NCBI GenBank assembly: GCA_963966185.1
Contig: CAWZYM010000036.1
Location: 184,501-248,500, forward strand
Reading direction: 5' to 3'
Length of the DNA: 64,000 nt
Origin: Rhabditoides inermis
Taxonomy: Eukaryota > Nematoda > Chromadorea > Rhabditida > Rhabditidae
In this document: piece after piece, positions 12,465 to 25,949 of the stretch
Numbering within the stretch: position 1 is the stretch's first letter
Layout: each line of letters begins with the position of its first letter
Translations under genes and position numbers: made by a program
Notes under the pieces: model-generated
The model's database searches: none
Told to the model about the DNA's origin: nothing
Seen by the model: the letters and a program-made list of their open reading frames with translations, nothing else

Positions 12465-14257
12465 ATCTCCACATCTTTCCTTCAGGAGAAGCTCCGCAAC
12501 ACACAGCCTCTCGACAAGTTTTGTGACACGAACACCAGTCTTCTAGTGTTAGCAAGGAATGAGAACGTAAGTGCATTCAGCATTCGAGGAAGCTCGATGA
12601 AACCATTCTTTTCAGAAGAGCATCGAGCTGCTGAACACAATGAGGAAGGACGACTCGAAGCTGCTCAAAGTGGCCTTCTACAAGTCTCAAGCCGTCCCAC
12701 TCACTTCCGACAACTACAAAGTGAGTCAAGGTTGCATCTGCCCAGTAATGCGACAATTCAGACGATCGTCAATATCGTCACTATCAACGGCGCCAGCAAC
12801 GAAGTGTTTCTCAAATCCGTCCAAAATGTGAGTAGATCAATACGTATTGGTTATCTCAAATGTATTTGTAGGTGTTCTCGGCGTCTCTGGATTCCGTTCC
12901 GTCGGGGGGACAGAAACAGCTAGTGGCTGTGGTCTCGGAATTGGAGAGGAATCTACTGGCCACTGTGGACACGAATGGAGGAGGGGACGGTGAGAGGAAG
13001 AGAGGGAGAGAGAGAGAGAGATTCGTCGTTTGCAGCCGTTCTCTCTCTTCCGGATGAGATCCGCGTGTGGAAGTCTCGTTCGGACCAGCGCTCTCTCGCA
13101 TACGCAGAAGCCCTCCAACCACTACAACTCGCAGTCGAAACCAGCGACGTCTGTGCTCGCTTGTTTACTTGTTTGTTTACATGTTTGCATTCAGGACCAG
13201 TCGATGTCTTGTCTGACTGCCGTGGTGGAGGGAGCGGAGGACAGCTGTGATCAGCTATGGACTGCAGGATACCCACAGCCAAGAATGCACGCCCTCATAC
13301 AGTGCATTGGTGAGTCGAGGAGTTCACTTCAAGTTTATCGAAACATGTCCGTACAGCCTCGTTCCTCTGCGACCGCATTTCATCCACTCTGCCGGACGAT
13401 CGACTGTGGACGGATCCGACCGTGCCCGACCAACTACGCACCGCCATCACACTCTGCGAACAGTGGCAGCTGTCAGGTACTCCCCTCTCCCCCCCTCTCT
13501 CTCTCCTCTTTACCCCCCCCCCCTGCAGTCCGTCTGTTCACTGCCCAATCGTGGCCGCGTGACGGGGAGCACCCATGGAAGGGCGACCCGTGCGAGGTCG
13601 TCTTCCTGGAGGGATTCCGGAAGAGGCTCGAACAGGTGAGACACAGTCTGAGGAGTGTGCTGACTCCAGTTGCAGGTGTTGTCGCTGCGGCAGCTGAGTT
13701 CGCAGGTCGGACTGCTACTGAACGAGAAGAGTGCTGAACACGAGGTCAGACATGCCATCCATTCTCTGTCCACTCTCTTTTTAGATCGAGAAGCAAATCG
13801 AGTCAGCTATGAGGGGCGTGTCTGCCCTCAACTACAACCCATTCACCGAACAGGCGTGGATCGCGAGAATGCAGGCAAGCAACGATTGATTGATTGATTT
13901 ATCGATTACCTTAATCAGGTGACGGAGCGCGCAATAGACCCGATCATCGAGCGCACGATTCCCCTGCTGAAATCGCGGCTGCATCCGACAAAGCTGGATA
14001 ACAACATGCTCACATACGACATCGAGAAGTACCACAACTTCCTCGCGCGGACAAAGATCAAGGAGAAGCTGTTCACTGAGAGGTTGATCATGTAGTTCTT
14101 TTTTAAGCAAATTAACCACGTAGTTATCATATCTAATAATCTTCAAATCTTTAGGGAAACGTTACTGGCGCGAGTGCAGACGAGTCTTGCCAACACGGCC
14201 GCATCGGTGGATGACAAGATGAACGGACACTTTCAAGTGAACCTCCTTCCCTTCCCT

Positions 14258-14303
<46 letters not shown>

Positions 14304-15669
14304 CTCTCTCTTCATCCTCCCCTTCAGTCGGGTCGTTTTCTCTCGGAAGTGGCAGGGAAGATCGTGTGGCTGCGACAGCAGCAGGGACAGATACAGAGTA
14401 TCCGGTCGATAGCCAAGGACCTGCTAGATGACCTGAACGGGTACGACTCACTCATGAAGAAGATAGACACGGCACTGGAACACGTCAAGGCGGCAGAGAG
14501 CGAGCAGTACGATGACTGGTGGGAGAGAGGGAGCGAGAGAGAGGAAGAGAGAGAAAGAGAGAGAGAGACATAGACATAGAGAGATTTTGTTACAGGTGTC
14601 GTGAGACAATCCGCTCTATCGATGACACTGATTCCATTGCGCTCGCGACCCGAGGGAAGATCATGGTGTTCGAAGTAAGAACATTCTGTAAGAACTTTCA
14701 AATGAACTTGCTTTGCAGGCTGGCAAGGGGACGCTCAACGTGAACTACAGTGACCGTCTGCTGCGACTATTGAGAGAGGTGGGGAGAGAGGAGGAGGGGA
14801 GACATCCAATCAATCTCTCCATAGGTCCGCCAACTCGCCTCCCTCGGTCTCAACATCCCAATGAAGATCGTCAACTGCGTCACCCAGGGAGAGAAGTTCT
14901 ACAAGTACGGAGTCACACTCAAACAGGTACTTCACGAGTGAGAGACACGGGATATAACCTTCTCAGATCGCGCACTTCTACAACACAATCGACCAGCAGA
15001 TGCTGCCCTGTCAACAAGCACTCATGCTAGACGAGGTGGGAATTATCGATAATCGATAATCAATAATCACCTATGTTAACCTTCAGGCGATCGCCTTTGA
15101 GAAGCTGGTGGTTCCGAAGAAGGGGCAGGAAGACAAGCTGTCCACTGTGACGTGGGACGAGCCGAAACAGGTAAGGAGAAGGAGAATCGAGCTGATTGTA
15201 TCTATGTGTGACAGGTGGAAGAGTTCATTGGGCGGTTGCAAGCAGCGGCCGACAAGCTGGGAAGCCACAATAGGCGGCTGAGGTGGGGAAACAGTTTTCT
15301 CCTTCTCTCTCTCTCCCTTTGCTCTCTCTCTCTCTCTCCCTTTGCTCTCTCTCTCTCCCTTTGCTCTCTCTCTCTCTTCTCTCACTCCTTTCCCTCTCAG
15401 GAATGCCCACTCGGAGATAGTGCAGCACGTGATGGACTTGGCTGGTCTGGATGTGCTCAAGGATGTGAACAGGTGGAAGGAGATACTCAACCAGGTGGGC
15501 AGAGAGAAAGAGAGAGAGAGAGAAACTGAGAGAAGAGAGAGAGGTATACCTAAAATCTCTTTTCAGATCAAGTCGAAGATGTCTGCTGAAGAGCTGGCAC
15601 ACGGCGCGAGCAAAGCCAACATCCGACCATGGCTCATCCACTGGGACAGACAGCTATACAAAGTACGCG

Positions 15670-15712
<43 letters not shown>

Positions 15713-18700
15713 TCCCTCCCTCCCTCCCTCCCTCTCTCTCTACCCCCTCTTCAGGCCCTGGAGCTGCAGTACCAATGGGGCATCGAGTCTCTTCACACGC
15801 AGATCCCACTCATACAGGCACAGCTCGTCTTCATGTGAGAAGTTCCATCTCTATTTCCGAAACCCACCTCTGTTGCAGCCAGCAGAAGCTGCAGCTCCGC
15901 CCGCCTGTGGAAGAGATCCGCGCCAAGTACTACAAGGTATGGAGAGAGAGAGAGAGAGAGAGAAGTGTCGATCCACTCCATTCGTTTCAGGAAATGCGCA
16001 AGTTCCTCGGCATTCCGGACAAGTTCAAGGGCATGCAGGACAGTGACCAGGTACTGTATCTCTCTTTCCTATTTCTCCCTCTCTCTTTTCTGTCTTCTAT
16101 CAACCCAATCCAACATTTTCTAGGCGAACAAGTTGTTCTCTGTGATGATCGAACGGAACGCCGCCCGTCTGCCAACAGTGTACGAGAAGGCGGAGCGACT
16201 GCTGGAGAAGCTAGACGACGTCGACAAACAGTTCGCGGACTGGGTCGTACTCGCACAGGTGACGTCATGGCTACGAATATCTACATCTATGTATGGCTTC
16301 TCTCTTTTCAGGTGGACTTGGAAGTGCTGATCGAAGAACACTTCAAATCGGCTGGCGATTGGGAGAGACACATGAAACTACTGAAGCAGAAGGGAAAAGA
16401 CGCGGAGAAACTGCCAAAGTATGTATGATTATCAGTCGATACCATGTGGATCGTGTTTTTCAGTGAGATTCGGCTCGAGTGTATCGTAGTCTCCACGTCA
16501 GCCGTCAAGGTAGATTAGGAAAAAATCTATTTAGAAAAGTCAATAAATCGATGCAGGCTGGGATTGACGAGCAGCTGCAGAGACTGTTCGATACCCTTAC
16601 GTGGACGCTGAAACACTCGGTGCAGACACAACTCAACAAAATCACCACGTTCCTCAATGATGTGAGGAGAGAGAGATAGAGAGAGAGAGAAAGAGAGAGA
16701 AAGAGAGAGAGGGGAAGGGAGGGAGAGTGGGTGAAAGAGATTTTCAGGCTATCGCTACTCTGTCCACTCGTCCACAGTCTCTGGACGAAATCGCTGCGGC
16801 CAACGCGAAACATACAGAATTCGGCAAGACCAACAAGGTGAAGGAGAGAAGATCAATAAATCGATAATCATATTTTTTGCAGGAGATGAAGGAGACGATG
16901 GCAGTGATCGACGAGCAACACACGCTGCTGAGGAGTGTGGCCGGTGAGTGATTCATGTGATCCATCCACTGATATGATATCACCAGGCTCTGGCATCGAG
17001 CAGATGTCTTCGGTACAGCAGCAGTGGGATCGATTCCTGCTCATGCTGGACAGCCATCAGCTCATGATCAAGGAACAGGCTAGTGCACAGGGTACTTCTA
17101 TCTATAAAACAACATACTAACAACAAATCAAAGGGGTTGTTTTATGTAATGTAATGTTTATCGTAATCGACTAGGATAGGTATACACGGGAGCAATAAAT
17201 AACGAAGATGCAAATGCAACAATGTACAGTACATGCTACCGTAATATTTGGGTGGATAGATGCTGCTGCCGTGGGAGACAGACCGCAGTAGAGTGACCGC
17301 ACCCGCGCCCCCGATGCCTACCCCGGCACCGCCCCCAGAGTGGAGTGGCTACCACATAGTGGAGTAGTGCCGCTAACTGTAATTGAGGAAGACGCGCAGC
17401 ATTGCGCGGTAAAGTGCAGTCAGTATACTAGTTCGCTGTATATGATTTCAGAACATTTTTCATGAGATAGTTCGTCAGATTTGTTTTGAATATTTTGGAA
17501 TTGTCTTCACAAACGATGGAAGTTGGTAACTGATTCCAAACAGTGCAAACTCTGTGAGATAGGAAAGATTGTTCGAGAGCAGTGGTTGATTTTGAGAAGA
17601 TTTTCAGTCCATTTCCTCTACTCCTTGACTGAATTGTAGATTCTTTCGAGTACAATACAATCGGATTGTCTTCTTTGTCCACCCAAACTTGACCATACAC
17701 ATACTTGTGTGCAGTACAAACATCTTTGATTGTTCTGCGCAATGAAAGAGGTTTGAGATCAAGTTCTTTCAGTCTTTGATCATACTCAAGATTCGGACAA
17801 AAACGTTTTGTAAACTTTCTTTGAATTTTCTCAACTGGATCCCAGTAAGTTTTCTTTATATCAATGAGGCACTCAGTATTGTATTCCAAAATAGGTAAAA
17901 CCTTAGCATTAAAGAGCGTCATAAAGCCTTTCTTGTTAAAACTGAAGGCTCTGAACATATTATTCATAATTGCACCTGCCTTACGAGCTTGCTGTAGTAA
18001 GTGAATTCGAGGTTTAAGATCACTTGATATTTCAACTCCAAGATCTCGGATATGGTCTTTTTGTTGCAGCTGTATTCCGCCAATAGAATAACACGAATTA
18101 TGGCGTTTTTGTCTTCCAGTATTCGTACACAATACAGCGCACTTGCCAATTGAAATTTTTAATTGCCGATTAGAGAACCAATCAAAAGCTGAGTTCATAT
18201 CAGTTTGAAGCTTTGTTAAATAGTCTGGAATACTTCTACTTATATAAAATTTAGTATCATCTGCATACATCAGTGTTTTTGAGTGTTGTATGCATTTTTC
18301 CAGATCATTCAGGTAAATGTTGAAAAGAAGAGGCCCCAGGACTGATCCTTGAGGCACTCCGCTTCCCACTATTGTTGGTTGGGAGACAGATTCATTCACT
18401 CTCACCATTTGATGTCGACCATTTAGATATACTTTTATCCAATTCACAATTTCTCTACTGATCCCATAAGCACACATGATGTCCAACAATCTACGATGGT
18501 TCACTGTATCGAATGCCTTCGCAATGTCCAAATATATGACATCTGTTCCTTGCCGGTTTTTGATCAGGTCACTTTGAAACTTTATGAGTTGAGAGGATGT
18601 GGATCTATGATCTAAGAAACCATGCTGATTTGATGAAATAATGTGATTTTGCCACATGTATTTTCTTATATCATGTGTAACAATCGTTTCAAATAATCTG

Positions 18701-21375
18701 CAAGATGTACATGTGAGTGCAATGGGGCGATAGTTTGTCGGATTACATGGATCACCAGACTTGAACACCGCCGTTACAATAGATGTTTTCCACACCTTCG
18801 GCAATGTGCAAGTCTGTATACTTCTCGTGAATATAATTGATAGCGGAAGAGCGAGCACGACAGCTAATTTATGAAGGGCAATACTAGGAATGGAGTCCAC
18901 ACCATAAGAAAGTTTGTTTTTGACTTTTAATAAAAATCTGTATACATTCACAGGACTGAAGTCAATGCTATTCATACTAGATCCGAGAACCACATCGGGA
19001 AAAAATGGTTTGTTGTCATCCACTGTGAATACAGATTTGAAATGATTGTTGAGAAGCTCTGCTCGTTGCGAATCATCTACTACAAGTTCGCCTTGCTGAT
19101 TTCTTAGAGCACCTAGCTGTTTTCTACTCAGTGTTTTTGCAGATACATATTTCTAAAATTTATTTAAATCGAAACTATTCAAAATTCCGAACTCTTTCTT
19201 TCTAATAACCATGTGAAGTTCGTGCTTGTACTTAGATTCAGCTATCTTATATGCATCTCTGTCTGCCTGCATTTTTGATACCTTATATCGAGTATATAAT
19301 TTACGTGATTTATCACGTAATTTGGTAATATAACGAGGCCATTTTTGCTTAGCTTGCTTGATTGTTGGTGTCCACTTGTTCAAACAATCAGTAACAATTT
19401 TAGAAAAGTGAGTGTACATCGTATCAATATCTGTACAATTTGTCAACTCAATGTCCCAATCAACATGAGCTAATTCTGCCTCAATAGCAGTATAGTCACT
19501 TAATCTGTATGATTTGAATGACTTATCTTTATGATAGTTTTGATTAGTGATACGAAATTCAAGTTCACAAGTAACTAATAAGTGATCAGAAACAGGTGTA
19601 TCAACTTCGACATTGAATATCATACTTTTCTCAGACGTAAATAAGAGATCTAACGTGTTACCATTTGTGTGAGTGGGATGGTGAACGTGTTGTGTAAGAC
19701 CAGAGAGAGCAACAAATTCCAAGAATTCCTTGCTCATTGGTCTCACTGCGTCCATAATACCCCAATCCACATCTGGCATATTGAAATCGCCCGCTATCAC
19801 ATACTGACAAGAAAGATTCAAACCATCTATATATTGTTGAAACTCATGTGTGAATGTGGGATCGTTAGCAATACTTCCTTTTCTGTATACTCAATAATAC
19901 ATAGTGAATTTCCTGAATTATTTGTGATTTTGATAGATATAGCTTCGAATTTTATATTGGAATATGGTCTTCCGATTTGGGAAGGAGATAGAGAATCTGA
20001 TACAAAAATACCTACTCCACCACCACCACCTTGAGGTCTGCTAGCAGAAAAAAACGTGTAATTTGGAATACTGATCAAGGCACCTGATGATAACCAAGTT
20101 TCTGTTATAACTAACACACTATTAGTTTGAAGCGACAAATAGTGATTACAAAACAGTAATGACTGGGTGTTCAAACTTCTTATATTTGCTAGCGAAAGTT
20201 TAGTATACTGACTGCACGAAGACATTACTGCGCATTACCGGTCACGTCAACCCCAACTACAGTACCTCCAACAGGGGCAGTTCCGGGGGAAGAAGTCGGC
20301 GGCGCTGCGCGAACCTTCCTCTCCAAGATCATCATGTCCCTCACGACAAACATCATGTATCCGGCCCTGCAATTCAAATTATATACAAACTGTCGAAGCT
20401 GCGAATCTCTCTCACGCTCCAGGGCTGTCAGGTCCCGGCGCACGTAGCGACCGAGACCCGCCCCTCCAATCGTCCGGCGAACCGTCTCAGCGTCGTCGTT
20501 GCTGCGGCAGAGGACCTTGATGGGGCGGCGGGGCTGGGTCGAGGCGGGCGGGTGGCGGTAGGCTTTGATCACCATGTCGGGGTCTTCTCCTCGTCCAGAC
20601 AGTGCGGCCTTCACAGCATCAGTCAATGTTGTTTCGTCTTCGTTTTCTTCATCGTCCTTTCCAACTATCACACATCGACGGTCTTTCTCCTCCTTTTCCC
20701 GATCTTCTTTGCACTTTCCAGAGCGAACGTAGATGTCGTATCGGGGATTGGGCGGTGTTTCTTTGGCGAGCGAGTACAGCTCGCGCAGGGTGTTGGCAGC
20801 GAGCATGGCGGGCGGGCGTCCGTACGGGGCAGCAGTGGTCGTTGCGGCGGGGCGGCTGGTGAGAGGCGGAAAGTCGTTGTCGTTGTGTCTCCAGGATCCA
20901 TTCGGCTTGTCGGTCTCGTGCTTGCGGATGAGAGAGGCGTAGTCGGCGATCAGTCGTTCGTGTTTGGCATTCAGAGACATGTAGGCGGTCATCAGCTGGT
21001 TATGGGCGTCCAGCAGCTTTGCGTGGTCTCCTTGTGTCACGTACCCAGTGGAATCGGGCGGCGGGGAATCGGCGGTCATTTGAGGCAGGCGGCCGGTCAC
21101 GACAGGAGAAAGGAATGGAATGATCTTATTAGTGAATAAACTAATAAGATAAACTCGTAAACACACGAATTGTCTGCAGGTGGAGCTTCTGCGCGGCAAC
21201 ACAGACCTTTCCGTCAAGAATCTGAGTGACGAAGTGGAGAAACTCTCTGCGAGGCAAGTGACAGCACAAGGGATTCCAGTTCCACTTTCCAATCCAGATG
21301 GCACCAGTTCAAGCCGAAATCAGACGCGATGCAGGGAGACAGAGAGGATATGCTCAAGGCGATCGAATTCATCAA

Positions 21376-21431
<56 letters not shown>

Positions 21432-22235
21432 TGTTGCTTGCAGGAGAAGCGCGTGGAGCACACTGACATGGCGGACCGGCTGGCCCGTCTGCGGAGTGAG
21501 TGCGAGCAGTTCGATCTGCCACTCCCCGATCTACCCGCCCTACAGACACTCGGAGATGTAAGCATCTATGACACAAGTATCATCAAATTGATAATAAATG
21601 AATTTACTTCTGTACAGTAATCATTCACATTTAGGACATCACAGAGTTCGAGGCGAACTGGATTCTGTACGAGGAGTTCAACACAGAGCTGCAGGCACTG
21701 GCGGAGGAGGAGTGGATAGTGTTCAGGTGAGGAGAGGAGAGATAGATGTAGAAAAAGGGAGTGAGAGGACTCCCGTTTCAGATCGAAGACGTATCTGTTC
21801 GATGAGTTGCTCTCCCGCTGGACGGAGCGGGTCAAGGCAGGCCAGCAGACACACATGAGTGTGCGCCTCATCAAGGACATCGACATGTTCAGAGTGAGAA
21901 TATTTTGAAAGAGAGAAAAGGTAGCGAGAATGGTTGATTGCAGGACTTTGGCGGTGCGCTCAAGTTCTGCCGCGGAGAGCAGCTGAGCACCGACCACTGG
22001 CTCGAGCTGTTCCGACTCATTCAGCTGCCGAGGTAGCCCCGTCCTCATGCATCCCTCTCTCACGTATACTTTCAGAGGCACCACTCTGGAGCGTCTCAAA
22101 TTCGGCGACCTCATCTCGTCTTCCGCCAAGATCCTGGAAAACGTGGATGCTATCAAGCAGCTCAATGCGAGAGCACAGGGAGAGGTGGCCATTCGGGAGG
22201 CGATACAGGAACTGGAGATGTGGGCCGCACAGGTG

Positions 22236-22282
<47 letters not shown>

Positions 22283-23228
22283 ATTCCTTATTTCTCTTCC
22301 AGTCCGAGTTCTCTCTCTCCGACTATAAGCACTCGAATGGACAGCAGATGAAGGTGATCCGCGAATGGAAGGACGCCATTAACTCGGTAATTATCGATTT
22401 ATTGATTTAATGATCTACGAACTTTCGTTCAGGTGAAAGACAGTCAGGCGCTGCTGCAGTCTCTCAAGAACTCGCCATTCTATGCACAGTTCAGCGATAA
22501 AACCGCCATCTGGGAAACAAGGTAGATGAATCGATAACATACTGCCGTTATAAAATCGTTAGGGGCTATAGTGTAGCACTATAGTTTCCACGGAGTAATC
22601 TCCTAAAGGGGGGGCTACCTTTACCTTTACCTTTACCTTTGAGGCTGGGCGACCTGGACGTGTTTCTGTCGCAGATGAACGAGATCCAGAGGAAGTGGAT
22701 CTACCTGGAGCCCATCTTCGGCCGGGGCGCCCTCCCATCGGAAGCCAGCCGATTCGCCAGGGTCGACACTGAGTTCCGCGCCATCCTCAATGGTACGCCT
22801 GTGTCTATGAACTGTCTCCATCCCCGTTCCTTGCAGACGTGTCCCGGGACGCGCGCCTTGTCTCTCTCTGCTCCCGACCCGCCCTCAAGAGGAGTCTCGA
22901 ACAGATTGTCGACCAGCTCAACAGGTGCCAGCGAGCACTCAACCAGTTCCTGGAGGTAGGTTTCTGGAGTGATAATTTCAGGAACTCAACGATTTAACTA
23001 AACGAAGAGAATTTTTTTTGATAATTCTACTCATATACGTATTTCAGGAGAAGCGCTCAGCGTTCCCTCGTTTCTACTTCCTGGGAGACGATGACCTGCT
23101 AGAGATACTCGGACAGTCCACCAACCCCACCGTCATACAGAGCCACCTCAAGAAGCTATTCCAAGTACTCTCTCTCTCTCTCTCCCTCCCTCTCTCTCAC
23201 ACTCTCACTCACTCTCTCTCTCTCTCCC

Positions 23229-23288
<60 letters not shown>

Positions 23289-24113
23289 GATTACAGTCCA
23301 TGTTCAGGGCATCGACCGCGTGGTGTTCTCCTCTGGCAACGAGTCCCTCGTGGCAATGGTCTCCTCCGCCGGGGAGCACGTGGCTCTCGGAAAGCCAGTC
23401 CGCGTCGTGCCGCAAGTCGAGGTGCGTCACGCTTGCATCCTTCTTACGTCATGCGTCGCTTTCAGCTGTGGCTGCAGCAGCTGTCGGACGAGATGCGTTC
23501 GACGCTGCGTCGCCTGACGGTCGATGCGGTGAGGGGAGGCAGCCTCGACCCGGGCAGGTATCCCTCGCAGGTCAGCCATCTATCATACGCTCTCGTGCAT
23601 TGATGATTCCAGTCCCCCGCATTCTCACAGCCCCCTCATCACAACCTTGCAGGTGCTGTGTCTGGCGGAGGAGGTCCGTTTCACTCGCGAGTGCGAGGCG
23701 ACGTTGGATGGAGGAAAGGACCTGTCGAGGCTGCAGGCTGAAATGCAGGCCACACTCAAGGGATACACAGACTCCAAGGTATCCGCTCCTTCCACCTCCT
23801 CAAACACGTCTTCTAGGTGGACGACGCTCTGATGGAGTTGAAGCTGAAGGCCCTCATCCTCGACCTCATCCACAACCTGGACGTCGTCGAGCAGCTCATA
23901 CAGGCAAAGGCCAGGTATGGACAATAAGTTCTCGGCTATAAAGTACACATGAATACAACGTTGCAGACAATGAATACTGTTCTAAAAATGTCGTTCAGTT
24001 CGACTTCATGCTGGCAATGGCAGAAGCAGCTTCGATTCTACGTGGAGAAAGAGACGGTGGTGATCCGACAGGTGTACTCACAGTTCGAGTACACCTTCGA
24101 GTATCAGGTACAG

Positions 24114-24155
<42 letters not shown>

Positions 24156-25899
24156 CATGATTGCAGGGCAACACCCCGAAACTCGTGCACACTCCACTCA
24201 CCGACAAGTGCTACCTCACACTCACGCAGGTACGCCATCAAACACTCCTCCACAGCTGACACACTCCCTCACTCAGGCAATGTCGATGGGTCTGGGAGGC
24301 AACCCGTACGGGCCAGCGGGAACGGGCAAGACAGAGAGTGTCAAGGCACTCGCAGCACTCTTCGGCAGACAGGTCAGAAAGCATTACCGAATCCGAACTT
24401 CTAATCAACAATTATTGCAATGTCATGTACAACTATAACGATTCCGAATAAACATCTGAATTCGGAATCCTGATCACAATTATGCTATCTATAATTTACT
24501 TTTCACTTGTCAGGTTCTTGTGTTCAACTGCGACGAGGGCATTGACGTGCACTCTATGCAGCGCATCTTCATCGGAATCGTGCAGTGCGGCGCGTGGGGG
24601 TGCTTCGACGAGTTCAATCGACTCGATCAGGTGAGATTATTGATCGAATATCGATTGAATCTCGTTTCAGACTGTGCTGTCTGCTGTGTCGATGCAAGTG
24701 CAGACTATACAGGATTCGATTCGCAGCAAGAATGGCAGCTGCCAACTGGGAGGGAAGACGGTGGAGGTGAGAGGGAGAGAGAGGGAGACAGGGGGGGGGA
24801 GAGGAAATGTTTAGGTGAACCACAACTCTGCCATCTTCATCACTCTCAACCCGGCCGGAAAAGGGTACGGAGGAAGGCAGAAGATGCCCGACAACCTCAA
24901 GCAGGTAGGGGAGAGGAGGGGGGGGAGAGTGATCCATCCATTCAGCTGTTCCGTCCGGTTGTGATGTCGGTTCCGGACAACGAGTTGATCGCGGAGACTC
25001 TTCTGTACAGCGAGGGCTTCAAGCAGGCCAAGACACTCGCCCGGAAGATCGTCGCCGTGTTCAAACTCAGCAAGTACGTGGAGTATGATGTATTGTAATG
25101 ATGTGACCTCCTTGTAGGGAGATGCTCTCAGCACAGCAGCACTACGACTGGGGACTGCGAGCGCTCAAGGTGAGCTGTTGTGACGGTTAAAATTAGAGAG
25201 GGCGCGCAGCGCCCTCTCTTTTGGCTTAGGATAGGGCTCGCGCCAGATTTTTCAAGAAGCGATATCCAAAAATCATGTTAGCAGGAATGCGAACTCATCC
25301 AATTTATGTTAGTTAGATTCGCACGGTTCCGTAGGCCATATCACTAATTGATGGCATCTTTGTATCTTTTCTCCGAAAGAAGTTATGAGCGATCTCGCGC
25401 ACCCATGAGGTGAGAGGCCAGCGTGTGGGTGGGTGGGTGGGTGGGTGGGTGGGTGGGTGTCGTGTCCGGTAACGCTGACTCTCTGCCGAAAGCGTACTCT
25501 CTCGCCGTTTTCTGCGCGTGTTCTCCAACTAGCACTTTGAGTGTAGTTCGCCTCGCCGCCGCCAGCGTCTAATTCGCGCCGGGTTTGCGTTGTTTTGGGT
25601 TTCCCGGCACTCTGGCTAGCTCTCTCCCGGCAGGCGAGCAGGGCGCGCAGAGAAATGAACGACAGAGCTTGGGAATCAGAAACAGAAGAAATTTCTATGA
25701 AATTCAACAAAAGCACATATATTATCTGTTAAAAAGTACTTGCGTAAAGATATTAAGTTTGTCTTGACCCAATTCAACAAAAGCGCATGCATAAAACGTT
25801 TACAAATACTAACACAAACCTGCGCATAACGGACAGTGGACAGTGGACACTAACAGATGAAATATAACAATACAAATGAATAACGTCATACGTCCATAT

Positions 25900-25949
<50 letters not shown>

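Larger units (their letters stand above)
17143..21160 (-). mobile_element. Non-LTR retrotransposon (CR1/L2/Jockey-type LINE), two ORFs, antisense in DYNC2H1
   Basis: Reading the minus strand: an AT-rich 5' end with an 11-bp hairpin (21123-21150), ORF1 (21079-20225), ORF2 with AP-endonuclease and reverse transcriptase (20225-17428), then a 3' region ending GATTACGATAAACAT plus a short ATTAC repeat near 17143. Element boundaries are approximate. The 3' UTR contains a GC-rich patch (17280-17400). Coding ORF2 is broken by one frameshift and one stop, so this copy is inactive in cis but probably young, because both frames are otherwise long and clean. Confidence 0.9.
17079..21179 (+). other. 4.1-kb GC-AG intron of DYNC2H1 carrying an antisense LINE
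   Basis: The exon ends ..MIKEQ at 17078 and the next begins VELLRGN at 21180, matching the conserved order KEQ-(I/V)E in this family. No GT lies at an in-frame position here; the only phase-0 donor is CAG|GCTAGT, i.e. a GC donor. The acceptor is TCTGCAG. The intron is filled by a LINE in the minus orientation. Confidence 0.7.

Noticed and set aside
12249..12923. Long Ser/Leu- and Arg/Glu-rich ORFs over CT/GA tracts throughout the window (e.g. here, 23018-23941, 49625-50296)
   Set aside because: They are translations of dinucleotide repeats running through exons and introns; the true frame is interrupted by splice sites.
20552..21139. 195-codon + strand ORF
   Set aside because: It lies opposite LINE ORF1 and is a shadow of that coding frame.
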